Virus record (IMG/VR): IMGVR_UViG_3300028559_002342
Location: 1-64,000 of that record
Direction: 5' to 3' (one strand)
From: a virus
Length of the DNA: 64,000 nucleotides
Shown here: one piece after another, positions 33,943-42,302 of the stretch
How the letters are laid out: each line of letters opens with the position of its first letter
How positions within the stretch are numbered: position 1 is the stretch's first letter
The notes under the pieces: generated by a model
Seen by the model: only the letters and a program-made list of their open reading frames with translations
Database searches by the model: none
What the model was told of the DNA's origin: nothing
Made by a program: the position numbers and the translations under genes

Positions 33943-34784
33943 AAATATTATTCTCTCTCACGGTGCACGATTTTTTTCCGTTCTTAAAAGAACAAATAGA
34001 CAACATTTTAAAATTTAATAATGACTGCATAGTTTTAATACATGTAAATAAAGAAAGAGAAATTACTAGTGAAGAGCAGTGCATATTTGACGAAATACTT
34101 AAAGATGAAAGAATCATTTTTAACATTAACAGAGTTGTCTCTTATAATTACAAGGTACATCTCCCTCAAATAGCAAACGTATTATTTGCAAAGGCAATAC
34201 AGTATGACTATTTAGTTATGCTGGCATCTAATGAAATGTTTTTTAGAAGAGGATGTGTAGATTATATAAAAAAATATGATGCAGGTTGTGGTATTAATAT
34301 TGCAACCGAAATGCATGATGGCATGGATTGTGCGATTGCACTAAAACAATTTTTAAATGGTCATAATGTCTACAACGGGCAACATGAAGGTACTTTCTAT
34401 AAAAAGCATATAATAGAGCAAGTAGTAGATAGAATATTAGCATTTAAAGCTAAGGAAGAATTACATTCATTAAAGGGTACAGTCGAGGAATGGGTATTTC
34501 AAACTGCTTTACACAATTTATTTAAAGATATTAAGATAGGATATCCTATCACTATTCTTAGAGATAGGGCTCCAGGCTTACTAGAAGCAGATGTTGAAAG
34601 AGGAATAAGCAAGGTAGAGCAGTTTATAGCAGAATTAAGATCTAATGGAGAAGTGAATAGTACTTATGTACTACAAACTCCTATTAAGAGTATATTCTCC
34701 ATAAAACGAGTTTCTAGAAATTACGGAAAAGATTATCATGATGCTATTAATAAGTTCTTGAAAAATTTAAATCCTAATATATAA
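33939..34784 (+). CDS. GT14-like putative glycosyltransferase
   Basis: A 281-residue protein resembling the core-2/I-branching GT14 fold. It has FSLTVHDFFPFLKEQIDNIL at the start, NINRVVSYNYKVHLPQIAN near residues 63-81, and YLVMLASNEMFFRRGCVDYI near 91-110, equivalent to the LSGxDxPL region. The acceptor end is not clear, and some conserved residues differ, so assignment is tentative. It ends the glycan operon, 7 bp before the DUF366 gene, which has its own promoter. Confidence 0.55.
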   Translation: MKILFSLTVHDFFPFLKEQIDNILKFNNDCIVLIHVNKEREITSEEQCIFDEILKDERIIFNINRVVSYNYKVHLPQIANVLFAKAIQYDYLVMLASNEMFFRRGCVDYIKKYDAGCGINIATEMHDGMDCAIALKQFLNGHNVYNGQHEGTFYKKHIIEQVVDRILAFKAKEELHSLKGTVEEWVFQTALHNLFKDIKIGYPITILRDRAPGLLEADVERGISKVEQFIAELRSNGEVNSTYVLQTPIKSIFSIKRVSRNYGKDYHDAINKFLKNLNPNI

Positions 34785-34785
34785 T
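34758..34785 (+). promoter_or_regulatory. sigma70-like promoter for the DUF366 gene
   Basis: TTGAAA (34758-34763), a 16-nt spacer and TATAAT (34780-34785) stand exactly 6 nt before the ATG at 34792. This is one of the best promoters in the window. It lies at the end of the glycan operon and could uncouple DUF366 and genes 62 and 31 from it. Confidence 0.65.
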
Positions 34786-34791
34786 CAATTT

Positions 34792-35379
34792 ATGATTATT
34801 TCTGACATTAAAACATACGACGGGACATTATTACACTCTAGATTTGCATATAAATTTTTTAGAGAAAAGACATTGCCCATTGGCAACATCATTGCTTTTA
34901 GAGCTCCAATGAAAGTGGAGGTGGAGGGAATGATAGACCGTGAAGATGTTTTAAACAACGACTACATATACAGTGATGATGCAATTAATTTTCTCTGGGA
35001 GATACCTTATCTGGATGCATTTGGTGCAGTAGCTTACCAGCGTCTCCTCAATACGCAAATTGCAAATATTTTAAGTGTAAAATATCTGAACGCACCCATT
35101 GAAGTAAATGGTGATGACCTCATTGTGCACAAGGAACATATGCAAGGTGGTGTGACACAGGCCAAAGGCAAATGCAGTGTCAGTATCACATACACCAAGA
35201 ATGGTGTTGCTTTGGGTCATACCGGAATCAATATCAATGCAGGAAAGAAAGCTCCAGCATTTGCCTTCTCAACTAATCTAACTGATGACCAAGCAAAAAT
35301 GTTTATGCAAGAGGTAATCAATTTGTTCTATGCAATGAATGATGATATCTTTATTGCCACCTCTAAAGTTATCAGTTAA
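34792..35379 (+). CDS. DUF366 family protein (candidate DpdL)
   Basis: A 195-residue DUF366 (PF04017) protein. The family pattern is visible along its length: TYDGTLLHSRFAYKFFREK, GNIIAFRAPMKVEVEGMIDR (a GDsIV-FRGP-VDxEDV-like segment), DDAINFLWEIPYLD, YQRLLNTQI, VNGDDLIV and KCSVSITYT. From memory, DUF366 in some phages was proposed to be DpdL, a 7-carboxy-7-deazaguanine decarboxylase giving 7-deazaguanine. With folE, queD, queE and dpdA here, that role is attractive. The function is not proven, and QueF with a formyltransferase would give another product. It overlaps gene 62 by 1 bp. Confidence 0.8.
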   Translation: MIISDIKTYDGTLLHSRFAYKFFREKTLPIGNIIAFRAPMKVEVEGMIDREDVLNNDYIYSDDAINFLWEIPYLDAFGAVAYQRLLNTQIANILSVKYLNAPIEVNGDDLIVHKEHMQGGVTQAKGKCSVSITYTKNGVALGHTGININAGKKAPAFAFSTNLTDDQAKMFMQEVINLFYAMNDDIFIATSKVIS

Positions 35380-35753
35380 TGACAATATTTGATTTTATCT
35401 CAAACATACTCTTTACCAAGAAACATAATAATATTGATTTGGATGATGAGACAGAGTTTACTCCATTCATTGTCAACAGATGGTTGAGCATGTATTCACC
35501 ACAAGTAGCAAGTGTCTGCAATGATATAAACAAATATTATAGCATTTTTGACAACAAGCAGGATTTGTATAAGCTTTTTTTTGGCATAGTTCCAAAGGTG
35601 CCTTCCAAGAAAATAACTTATTTCAAGAGAATAAAAGAAACAAAGGATCAATCCAATACTGATACCTTGAAGCTCATGGCAAAAACACGCGAACTTTCGT
35701 TAAGAGAGATCAAAGAGTACGTTGAATTATGCAATGATGTAACTAAATCATAA
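35379..35753 (+). CDS. 62: Clamp-loader small subunit (T4 gp62-like)
   Basis: A 124-residue protein fitting the short form of gp62 seen in marine T4-like phages. EFTPFIVNRWLSMYSPQVAS near residues 27-46 is the best block, followed by DNKQDLYKLFFGIVPK and KITYFKR. It joins gp44 to load the sliding clamp gp45; neither gp44 nor gp45 is in this window. T4 gp62 is longer (187), so this is a minimal version. It overlaps DUF366 by 1 bp and precedes the cochaperonin-like gene by 1 bp. Confidence 0.7.
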   Translation: MTIFDFISNILFTKKHNNIDLDDETEFTPFIVNRWLSMYSPQVASVCNDINKYYSIFDNKQDLYKLFFGIVPKVPSKKITYFKRIKETKDQSNTDTLKLMAKTRELSLREIKEYVELCNDVTKS

Positions 35754-35754
35754 T

Positions 35755-36216
35755 ATGCCTGCAGACATTGAATCATTGCCTGTACAGAAAAGTGTCATTG
35801 ACTTTTCAGAACTACCCAAAAATTCATTTAATTCAGTATTCTATGGTTATAACCTCAAAGCTGTTCTTGATGATGTTTTGCTAGTAAAACATGTCGATGA
35901 GACTGAAGATGGTACATCTATCATGAGAAACGGTATTGTTGTTCCAGTTAATGCTGATACCAAGGCTTGGCGCATTGGTGAAGTGATACTTGTGGGTCCC
36001 AACGCTAAATATGTAAAACTGGGTGATCATGTCTGTTTTCCAAACAACCTAGGTGTGCCTGTAGCCAATCTTGACATTGATGGCTATGGAACACTCAAGA
36101 AAGGTCTATTCTTAAATGAGCAACGTATTTTCGGCATCTGTTCAATAAGAAATGATAATGAAAGTGTCGCTTCCCACATTAAAAAATCTTCTGTTAAGCA
36201 ACGTAGCAGAGATTAA
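35755..36216 (+). CDS. 31: GroES/gp31-like cochaperonin
   Basis: A 153-residue protein with a GroES-like barrel. DDVLLVKHVDETEDGTSIMR near residues 39-58, GIVVPVNADTKAWRIGEVIL near 61-80, VKLGDHVCFPNN, and a C-terminal strand match the co-chaperonin outline, including the mobile-loop position. In T4, gp31 replaces GroES so that GroEL can fold the major capsid protein gp23. It may do that here. The C-terminal 20 residues are a charged extension. It overlaps the next gene by 65 bp if that gene starts at 36152. Confidence 0.7.
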   Translation: MPADIESLPVQKSVIDFSELPKNSFNSVFYGYNLKAVLDDVLLVKHVDETEDGTSIMRNGIVVPVNADTKAWRIGEVILVGPNAKYVKLGDHVCFPNNLGVPVANLDIDGYGTLKKGLFLNEQRIFGICSIRNDNESVASHIKKSSVKQRSRD

Positions 36217-36535
36217 ATTTCTCCGCCGCCGCCCCAAGCCTGGGTTTCCACAGAGCAGGCGAATGTTGTGTACCAACTCCCTGTCGTTGCTCAGCAGTCC
36301 CGAAGGACGCATTGCTTTGAATTACCGTCGTGCGATTAATTACCCAAAATATAACCCAGAGACCAAGACGCTGTTAATTACTTGGGATATTTTTATGCAA
36401 GATTACAGGTGTGTCAACATGTCAGCTTGCGATTTAATAAATGTGATCCCGGCAAATAAAAGCTTTTGGCAATATTTTAATGAGCAACTTGGAGTGATGT
36501 CCACAGATCAAAAAGTAAGGTTCATGAACACATGA
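36152..36535 (+). CDS. WYL_2/DUF2693-like small protein
   Basis: A 127-residue protein with an SH3/Sm-like pattern: IKFLRRRPKPGFPQSRRMLC near residues 21-40 and LNYRRAINYPKYNPETKTLL, then ITWDIFMQDYRCVNMS. This recalls the DUF2693 (WYL_2) family found in T4-like phages, where a CTL or CTN motif follows a basic strand. Function is unknown. The start could be the ATG at 36152 or 36158, both inside the cochaperonin gene. It overlaps the next gene by 4 bp. Confidence 0.6.
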   Translation: MIMKVSLPTLKNLLLSNVAEIKFLRRRPKPGFPQSRRMLCTNSLSLLSSPEGRIALNYRRAINYPKYNPETKTLLITWDIFMQDYRCVNMSACDLINVIPANKSFWQYFNEQLGVMSTDQKVRFMNT

Positions 36536-36879
36536 CATCAATAGAAGAGATAGAGAGGAATATTTCTAAATTTTTGCAAAAAAATATAGTGTTTACTATT
36601 GAGCATAAGACTCTCAAGAAAGGCAGATTGCTTTTGTTTTGTGTTAAGGATTTCTTTTGCGCATTCACATTGTTGTGCGAAGAAAAAAATAATAAAAAGA
36701 TTGTGTATGAAATACCCTACCCCTTTGATGTTGCGGTAATGCCAAATAAATTAATCTTTGACTACACCTTAAAGCGGTTCTGCAAGAATAATACAGAACT
36801 GGAAGAGGCAGTTAAGTTGATATTGCCAGAAAAGCCATCCAAAATTTTCAATAAAAAGATTACCATAACATCGCTTTAA
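36532..36879 (+). CDS. Hypothetical protein
   Basis: A 115-residue protein of unknown function. It is Lys/Phe-rich, with a beta-rich centre (GRLLLFCVKDFFCAFTLLCE, residues 27-46, two Cys) and a charged C-terminal helix. There is no signal peptide or clear zinc motif. It overlaps the previous gene by 4 bp (ATGA) and lies 28 bp before the helicase. Confidence 0.65.
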   Translation: MTSIEEIERNISKFLQKNIVFTIEHKTLKKGRLLLFCVKDFFCAFTLLCEEKNNKKIVYEIPYPFDVAVMPNKLIFDYTLKRFCKNNTELEEAVKLILPEKPSKIFNKKITITSL

Positions 36880-36907
36880 TACTGGAGAGGTTAGTATATA
36901 ATGAGTT

Positions 36908-38539
36908 GTGTTCAGTAGATACGTTCAGCACTTTCCTAAAGAATATAATCCCAGTGATCACCAAGTAAAACTCATCAAAGGGGTGGAGAAGGCGTTCAAT
37001 AGTGGCAAGAAGTTCGTTATATGTTGTGCGCCAACAGGCACAGGAAAGAGTTTCTTGGCCAAAACGCTTTCAGGGCTAAGCTCCAATCCAACTGAAAAGT
37101 TTGTCAATTTTGTAAAAAGCTATGCAGCCTACAGGCAGGATTTCACTGGCAACTATATCAATGAAGTTGACTGTATCTCTCAGCCACCGTTTGGTACTTT
37201 TGCTCTCACAATAACCAAATCTTTGCAAGATCAATATTTGAAACTGTTTCCAGATACTGATGTCCTCAAAGGTAAAACCAATTATCTTTGTGATATAGAC
37301 AATAATTATGATGTTGAAACAGCTCCTTGTGTGCTGGTTCCAAAGATCAAAGAAGATTGTTGGGAACAAAATCGTTGCCCCTATTATAACAAACGCAATG
37401 ATGCAGTTTTATCTAAGTTTGCTGTTTTAAACTACAAGATGTTTCTCTCGCTACCAAATCATATCAAAAGAAAAAATTTTATTATTTGTGATGAAGCCTC
37501 AGAGCTTGAAGATGAGCTTGTAAAACAATTTTCTGCAGAAATAAACTATGATAGACTTCGTGCATATGGTCTTGAGGTGCCAACTCTTTTAACTGAGAAT
37601 CGTGAAAAAACGCGCTCATGGCTTTGTGATCTTGTATTTTCAATAAGCGAGCAGATCAATCAACTTATCAACAAGGCAAATAAAAAGCAGAGAACATTTT
37701 CCCAGCCAGAAAAGATAAGAGTGCAATATCTTAAGAATATTCACAGTGCTCTTACAACTGTTGATACATTGTGGTGTGAGTGTGAATATGTCATTGATCG
37801 AGATTCTAAGAAAGTATTATTCACCCCACTCAAAGTCTGCAAGCTTACCAAATATATTTTCGATTGTGCAGATAATGTCTTATTAATGTCGGCAACCATC
37901 ATTGATCATAAAAACTTTGCAAAAACATTAGGCATTACAGATTATGAGTATGTGGAAGTGGAGAGCGGATTTGATCCACAAAAATCACCAATTTATGTGT
38001 CATCACAAAACAAGTTAAATTATAAAAACTTACATCACATGCTTCCTGGCATATGTGATCAAATCAGTGCCATTGTTGAACATCATAAAACTGAAAAGGG
38101 TATCATCCATACCCATTCCATGGAAATAACCAAAATGATCAATCAAAGATTGTCTGCAAATAAGCGGTTTTTATTCAGAGATGAATTGGCTAATAATGGG
38201 AGCATTTTAAAAGAGCATTATGAGACAGATTTACCTACTGTACTTGTGTCGCCATCACTGGCTTTTGGTGTGGATCTGAAAGATCATCTGGCGCGCTTTC
38301 AAATCATAGTGAAGCTGCCTTTTCCACCACTATCATCAAAATATGTTAAACAATTGTTTGATGTAGATAAGAATTGGTATGAAAACAAGATGTTAAATGC
38401 TTTGGTACAGGCATGCGGCAGAGCCACTAGAAGCAAGGATGATTTTTCCACAACCTACATATTGGATGGAAATGCTGTTAATGTGTTGAAGCGAGCAAAA
38501 ACAAAGCTACCTAAGTCCTTTATTGATCGTATTAATTAA
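36908..38539 (+). CDS. XPD/DinG-like Fe-S helicase
   Basis: A 543-residue superfamily 2 helicase. Motif I is CCAPTGTGKSFLAK near residues 37-50 and motif II is FIICDEASEL near 192-201. A four-Cys cluster lies between them: YLC near 124, APC near 138, EDC and NRC with PYYN near 148-156, as in the Fe-S domain of XPD/DinG. The C-terminal part has LMSATI, SPSLAFGVDLKDHLA and QACGRATRS (motif VI). It probably unwinds 5'-3'. The start is a GTG. It is clustered with replication accessory genes. Confidence 0.85.
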   Translation: MFSRYVQHFPKEYNPSDHQVKLIKGVEKAFNSGKKFVICCAPTGTGKSFLAKTLSGLSSNPTEKFVNFVKSYAAYRQDFTGNYINEVDCISQPPFGTFALTITKSLQDQYLKLFPDTDVLKGKTNYLCDIDNNYDVETAPCVLVPKIKEDCWEQNRCPYYNKRNDAVLSKFAVLNYKMFLSLPNHIKRKNFIICDEASELEDELVKQFSAEINYDRLRAYGLEVPTLLTENREKTRSWLCDLVFSISEQINQLINKANKKQRTFSQPEKIRVQYLKNIHSALTTVDTLWCECEYVIDRDSKKVLFTPLKVCKLTKYIFDCADNVLLMSATIIDHKNFAKTLGITDYEYVEVESGFDPQKSPIYVSSQNKLNYKNLHHMLPGICDQISAIVEHHKTEKGIIHTHSMEITKMINQRLSANKRFLFRDELANNGSILKEHYETDLPTVLVSPSLAFGVDLKDHLARFQIIVKLPFPPLSSKYVKQLFDVDKNWYENKMLNALVQACGRATRSKDDFSTTYILDGNAVNVLKRAKTKLPKSFIDRIN

Positions 38540-38545
38540 TAAATA
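38539..38545 (+). promoter_or_regulatory. Late promoter box ATAAATA
   Basis: The box overlaps the helicase stop and ends exactly 5 nt before the GTG start of gene 15. Confidence 0.65.
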
Positions 38546-38550
38546 ATATC

Positions 38551-39360
38551 GTGAAGAACGAAACGTTTCATTTTGAAATCAAAGATCTACTGACTCAGTT
38601 TGTAGCTGCTTTTGATGACATCATCATCAAGCGCTTTGATAGAAACAGAACACCTCAACAAAGAGTGCAAGTCAGATATGTATATGCACCCAAAGAGCGT
38701 GTAATATATGATTTAGTAAACAAGGCTCAAAATCTAACTGTGCCAGTCATATCCATCAACATCAACAGTATCAGCAGAGATGAAGCACGAGTGTTCAACA
38801 AGCTGGCCGGGTTTTACACATCTCGTGGGGTCAGTGAAACAGATACCAGACTAATATCTCAATTTTATCGAACACCTGTGCCAGTGAACATACAGATCAA
38901 CATGTCCATTTTAACAAAATTTCAATCTGATTTGGACCAGATCATATCCAATTTCATACCTTACAGCAACCCCTACATTATTCTGTCATGGAAAGTGCCA
39001 ACAGATTTAATAGGTGGCACTGTGCCTCAAGAGATACGAAGTGAAGTGTTGTGGGATGGAGGGCTTACATTAAACTACCCAACAGATTTAGCAGCAAATG
39101 AAAAATATAAGATTTCAGGTGATACAGCGTTTACCATCAAAGGATGGCTATTTCCATATGCATCCAATCCATCCTCCAACATTTACAACATCAACACGAA
39201 TTTCTATGTATCCAGAATCATCACTGATTTTGAGGCACTATCGAGCAATAGCTACACATACCCATTGAGCTCCAATCTAGTTAATGAAAGAGAGAGTTTC
39301 ACTGTGATGAGCGCACCGGACTTGACAAATGTGGAATACGTTAACATAGAATACTTGTAA
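38551..39360 (+). CDS. 15: Tail sheath stabiliser / completion protein (T4 gp15-like)
   Basis: A 269-residue protein matching T4 gp15 (272 residues), the hexameric ring that caps the tail and joins it to the head. FDDIIIKRFDRNRTPQQRVQ near residues 18-37, YVYAPKERVIYDL, and PVPVNIQINMSILTKFQSDL, then NFIPYSNPYIILSWK near 132-146, line up with the T4 protein (IQIKRQ, ITYASKEHFM, FTRYEDDMFQIVEQILPYF). The C-terminal region is Ser/Tyr/Asn-rich. The start is GTG, fixed by the late box. It precedes the portal gene. Confidence 0.8.
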   Translation: MKNETFHFEIKDLLTQFVAAFDDIIIKRFDRNRTPQQRVQVRYVYAPKERVIYDLVNKAQNLTVPVISININSISRDEARVFNKLAGFYTSRGVSETDTRLISQFYRTPVPVNIQINMSILTKFQSDLDQIISNFIPYSNPYIILSWKVPTDLIGGTVPQEIRSEVLWDGGLTLNYPTDLAANEKYKISGDTAFTIKGWLFPYASNPSSNIYNINTNFYVSRIITDFEALSSNSYTYPLSSNLVNERESFTVMSAPDLTNVEYVNIEYL

Positions 39361-39388
39361 ATAATAGTTTAAGTCTTATTCTTTAATA

Positions 39389-39395
39389 ATAAATA
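39389..39395 (+). promoter_or_regulatory. Late promoter box ATAAATA for gene 20
   Basis: The box lies in an A/T-rich 44-bp gap, 9 nt before the ATG at 39405, with a predicted 4-nt leader. Confidence 0.55.
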
Positions 39396-39404
39396 ATATA
39401 TTAT

Positions 39405-41195
39405 ATGGCAGATTCAAATAGGGAGAGTACTTTCGGCAGAGACATAATGAAGTTTATTTCATCCAAGCTTCCCTATCAATCTGTAAGTGTGCATGATAAA
39501 ATCAAAGCTCTTAATCCAAAGTATGATGAATTCTATGACAAGGGCACAAAGCGAGAAGAAGCATTATCAAGACAATCAGTTTCCTCATCAATAACTTTCA
39601 CAGATGATCTTTATGCAAATGTAGTTCAGAATAAAGATTATCATAATTTCATGTATGCCAACCTGCAACCTGACAAAGGTCGCAGATTAGTAGATTACAG
39701 AGTGATGGCTGCATTCTCTGAGGTAGCTGACGCATTAGATGAAATATGTGATGAGTTCATCAATGTTGATGACAATGGTGACATTGTCAAATTAACATAT
39801 AAAACAACCAAATTATCAGATGAACAAAAAGAAAAAATAAGAGTCGAATTTCAAAAATACATAGGGTTTTTTGATTTGGAAAATAAAGGGTGGGAATATC
39901 TCAGACAATTGCTGGTTGATGCTGAAGTTTATTTTGAGCACATAGTTCATAAGAAATTTCCACAAGAAGGCATCTTGGGTGTAATTACTGTGCCATCAGA
40001 TCTAATAGATCCCATTTTTGAAAATGTACAGAATCAAATAGTGCGCGGCTTTTTGCTTAGAAAAAATATCTACGACACCAAGAATCCAGGCAAAGTGGCC
40101 AAGGTTGAACTGGTGCCCATGGACATCAATCAAGTGAGCTATATCAATTCAGGAATTTGGAATGAAACAAAAACAGTGCGTCTACCTTTCATTGAGAATT
40201 CACGTCGTGCTTACAGACAACTTTCTCTTATTGAGGATTCCATAGTAATTTATCGCCTGGTCCGAGCACCAGAGCGCCTAGTCTTCAATGTGGATGTGGG
40301 TAATATGCCTCCACCCAAAGCAGAAGCTTACTTGCGCAAATTAATGCAGAACTATTGGTCTCGCAGAACATATGATGCAGATCAGGGTGCTTCTGTGCAA
40401 AAATTCAACCCCCAATCCATGCTTGACAGCTTCTGGTTTGCCAAGAGAGCAGGCAGCACAGGCACTGAAGTGCAGCAATTGCCTGGTGGTGCCAACCTGG
40501 GTGAATTGACCGATTTAATGTATTTTGTGCAAAAGCTTTACAAGTCTCTCAAAGTGCCAGTCACAAGAATAAATGTTGAGGATGTGTTCAAGGATGGCAC
40601 AGATATTCTTCGTGAAGAGTTAAAATTTGCCAGATTCATCATAAGACTGCAGCAAAGATTTGCTGCTGGATTGAAACCAGGTTTCATAACACATCTGAAG
40701 TTAAAAAATATCTGGGATGAACTCAAGCTTAAAGAAGCAGACTTTGAGCTTGTGTTCAATGTGCCAACCAATTTCTATGAGCTCCGTGAAAATCAAAAAT
40801 TCCAACTCAAAGCGGAGAATTTCAACAGCATCACACAAGGTGATCTGGTGTCCAAGACATTTGCTCAAAAGAAATATTTGGGTTGGTCAGATTCAGACAT
40901 GATGGCCAATAGAGAGTTTCTTAGAAAAGATAGAGAGATGCTTTGGGAGCTGGATCAAATTACCAACGGTGGACCCAATTGGAAAGATCTGGGTGCTGTG
41001 CAACCTGGTCAAGGTGGCGGTGCTGGTGAGGCTCCTGGTGGTGGAGGCGGTGGTGCTGGCTCAGCTCTGCCACCGCAATTTGGACCAGCACCTGCTGCAG
41101 CAGGTGCACCTGGCGCTGAAGGTGGTGCAGCTACTGTTGCTGATGGAGGCGCAGCTGCAGCAGGTACAGCAACTCCTGGTGCACCGACAGCTTAA
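39405..41195 (+). CDS. 20: Portal protein (T4 gp20-like) with Gly/Ala/Pro-rich tail
   Basis: The dodecameric portal through which DNA enters and leaves the head. The 596-residue protein matches the T4 type (524): FSEVADALDEICDEFINVDD near residues 106-125, PSDLIDPIFENVQNQIVRGF, a clip segment KNYWSRRTYD-like region near 320, and GSTGTEVQQLPGGANLGELT near 349-368, one of the best-conserved gp20 blocks. The last 65 residues are Gly/Ala/Pro-rich (GAPGAEGGAATVADGG), an extension not present in T4 gp20. It may be an exposed flexible tail or a core contact. Confidence 0.95.
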   Translation: MADSNRESTFGRDIMKFISSKLPYQSVSVHDKIKALNPKYDEFYDKGTKREEALSRQSVSSSITFTDDLYANVVQNKDYHNFMYANLQPDKGRRLVDYRVMAAFSEVADALDEICDEFINVDDNGDIVKLTYKTTKLSDEQKEKIRVEFQKYIGFFDLENKGWEYLRQLLVDAEVYFEHIVHKKFPQEGILGVITVPSDLIDPIFENVQNQIVRGFLLRKNIYDTKNPGKVAKVELVPMDINQVSYINSGIWNETKTVRLPFIENSRRAYRQLSLIEDSIVIYRLVRAPERLVFNVDVGNMPPPKAEAYLRKLMQNYWSRRTYDADQGASVQKFNPQSMLDSFWFAKRAGSTGTEVQQLPGGANLGELTDLMYFVQKLYKSLKVPVTRINVEDVFKDGTDILREELKFARFIIRLQQRFAAGLKPGFITHLKLKNIWDELKLKEADFELVFNVPTNFYELRENQKFQLKAENFNSITQGDLVSKTFAQKKYLGWSDSDMMANREFLRKDREMLWELDQITNGGPNWKDLGAVQPGQGGGAGEAPGGGGGGAGSALPPQFGPAPAAAGAPGAEGGAATVADGGAAAAGTATPGAPTA

Positions 41196-41212
41196 ATTTA
41201 AGCTACTTACCC

Positions 41213-41219
41213 ATAAATA
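41213..41219 (+). promoter_or_regulatory. Late promoter box ATAAATA
   Basis: The box ends 6 nt before the ATG at 41226, with a predicted 1-nt leader. Confidence 0.6.
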
Positions 41220-41225
41220 ATACAT

Positions 41226-42302
41226 ATGGAATGTACAGAGATAACACCGATCACGGCTTTTCAAAGTACCAATCTATCAAGCAGAATAGACACCTTCACT
41301 AGATTGGGCGATAGAATAGTGAGATCCATGGGTGCGCCTCTCATAAATCTCGAAATACATCATGATCAACTGTTTGAAAACATCTCCATTGCTTGTGAGA
41401 TGTTCACTAAATTTGCTGGATACACAGAAGAAATATTAATATTTGATTCCAATTTGTACATAGATAATGTAGGCATTAGATTGGATGAGCTTTTCACCAT
41501 CACACCGTATTTTAATAAATTAGTTAAACCACCTTCTGTAGCTTATGTGGCCAACACGACTATGCCTGCCAGTACATTTTCAATTTCCAATACACTTTCT
41601 GCTGAATACAAGGATGGTATTTTTCAGAATCAAATTTTAACACAAACAAAATATCTGAGTGTAATTAATTTTGAAGGCACTCTGGCACAAAACTTCACTC
41701 CCACCGGTGCCGGTGAACAAAAGTATGTCAATAGTTTTGACTATGATATCATGGAATACAGAAAAGTCATGGACATAATAGATTTTGAAGAAGGTAGCAG
41801 CACTGGTGTCAACACACTCTTCACAATTGAACAAACCCTTGCACAACAAACATATTTTAGCTATGCAATGGGTAATTATGGGTTTGATTTAATCAGTTGG
41901 TATGTGCTTAAGAATTGGCTTAAAGACAGAGAAAAGCTTCTGGCGACCAGAAGATATCTTCAATTCGATGAGCGTACACAATACCTCACAATGTTCCCGC
42001 CTCCGCGCACCCCGGGTTCAGGCTCCAGATTTTTTGGTGTGGTGAATTGTTATGTGGAACGCAGACTCAAGGATATCATCAAAGAGCCTTGGGTTTATCA
42101 ATATGCATTGGCTTTGTCCAAGATCTCTGTTGGCAATGTGAGAGGAAAATACACTGGCACCACCATGTTTGGTGGCGGTCAAATTAATTACAATGATTTG
42201 CTAAGCCAAGGTTTGCGAGAAAAGGAAGAATTAGAAAAGAGGCTTTATGAAGGAACCCCTGGGTTTGGTGATGCAGCACCACCCTCCTTCTTTGTTGGCT
42301 AA
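41226..42302 (+). CDS. 13: Neck protein (T4 gp13-like head completion)
   Basis: A 358-residue protein resembling gp13, part of the neck ring under the portal. The best match is IVRSMGAPLINLEIHHDQLF near residues 32-51, followed by NISIACEMFTKFAGYTEEIL, which lines up with [20 protein letters not shown] of T4 gp13 (309 residues). The middle has a helical QTYFSYAMGNYGFDLISWYV segment. A C-terminal GGQINYNDLLSQGLREKEEL is typical of the end of this protein. It overlaps gene 4 by 1 bp. Confidence 0.75.
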   Translation: MECTEITPITAFQSTNLSSRIDTFTRLGDRIVRSMGAPLINLEIHHDQLFENISIACEMFTKFAGYTEEILIFDSNLYIDNVGIRLDELFTITPYFNKLVKPPSVAYVANTTMPASTFSISNTLSAEYKDGIFQNQILTQTKYLSVINFEGTLAQNFTPTGAGEQKYVNSFDYDIMEYRKVMDIIDFEEGSSTGVNTLFTIEQTLAQQTYFSYAMGNYGFDLISWYVLKNWLKDREKLLATRRYLQFDERTQYLTMFPPPRTPGSGSRFFGVVNCYVERRLKDIIKEPWVYQYALALSKISVGNVRGKYTGTTMFGGGQINYNDLLSQGLREKEELEKRLYEGTPGFGDAAPPSFFVG

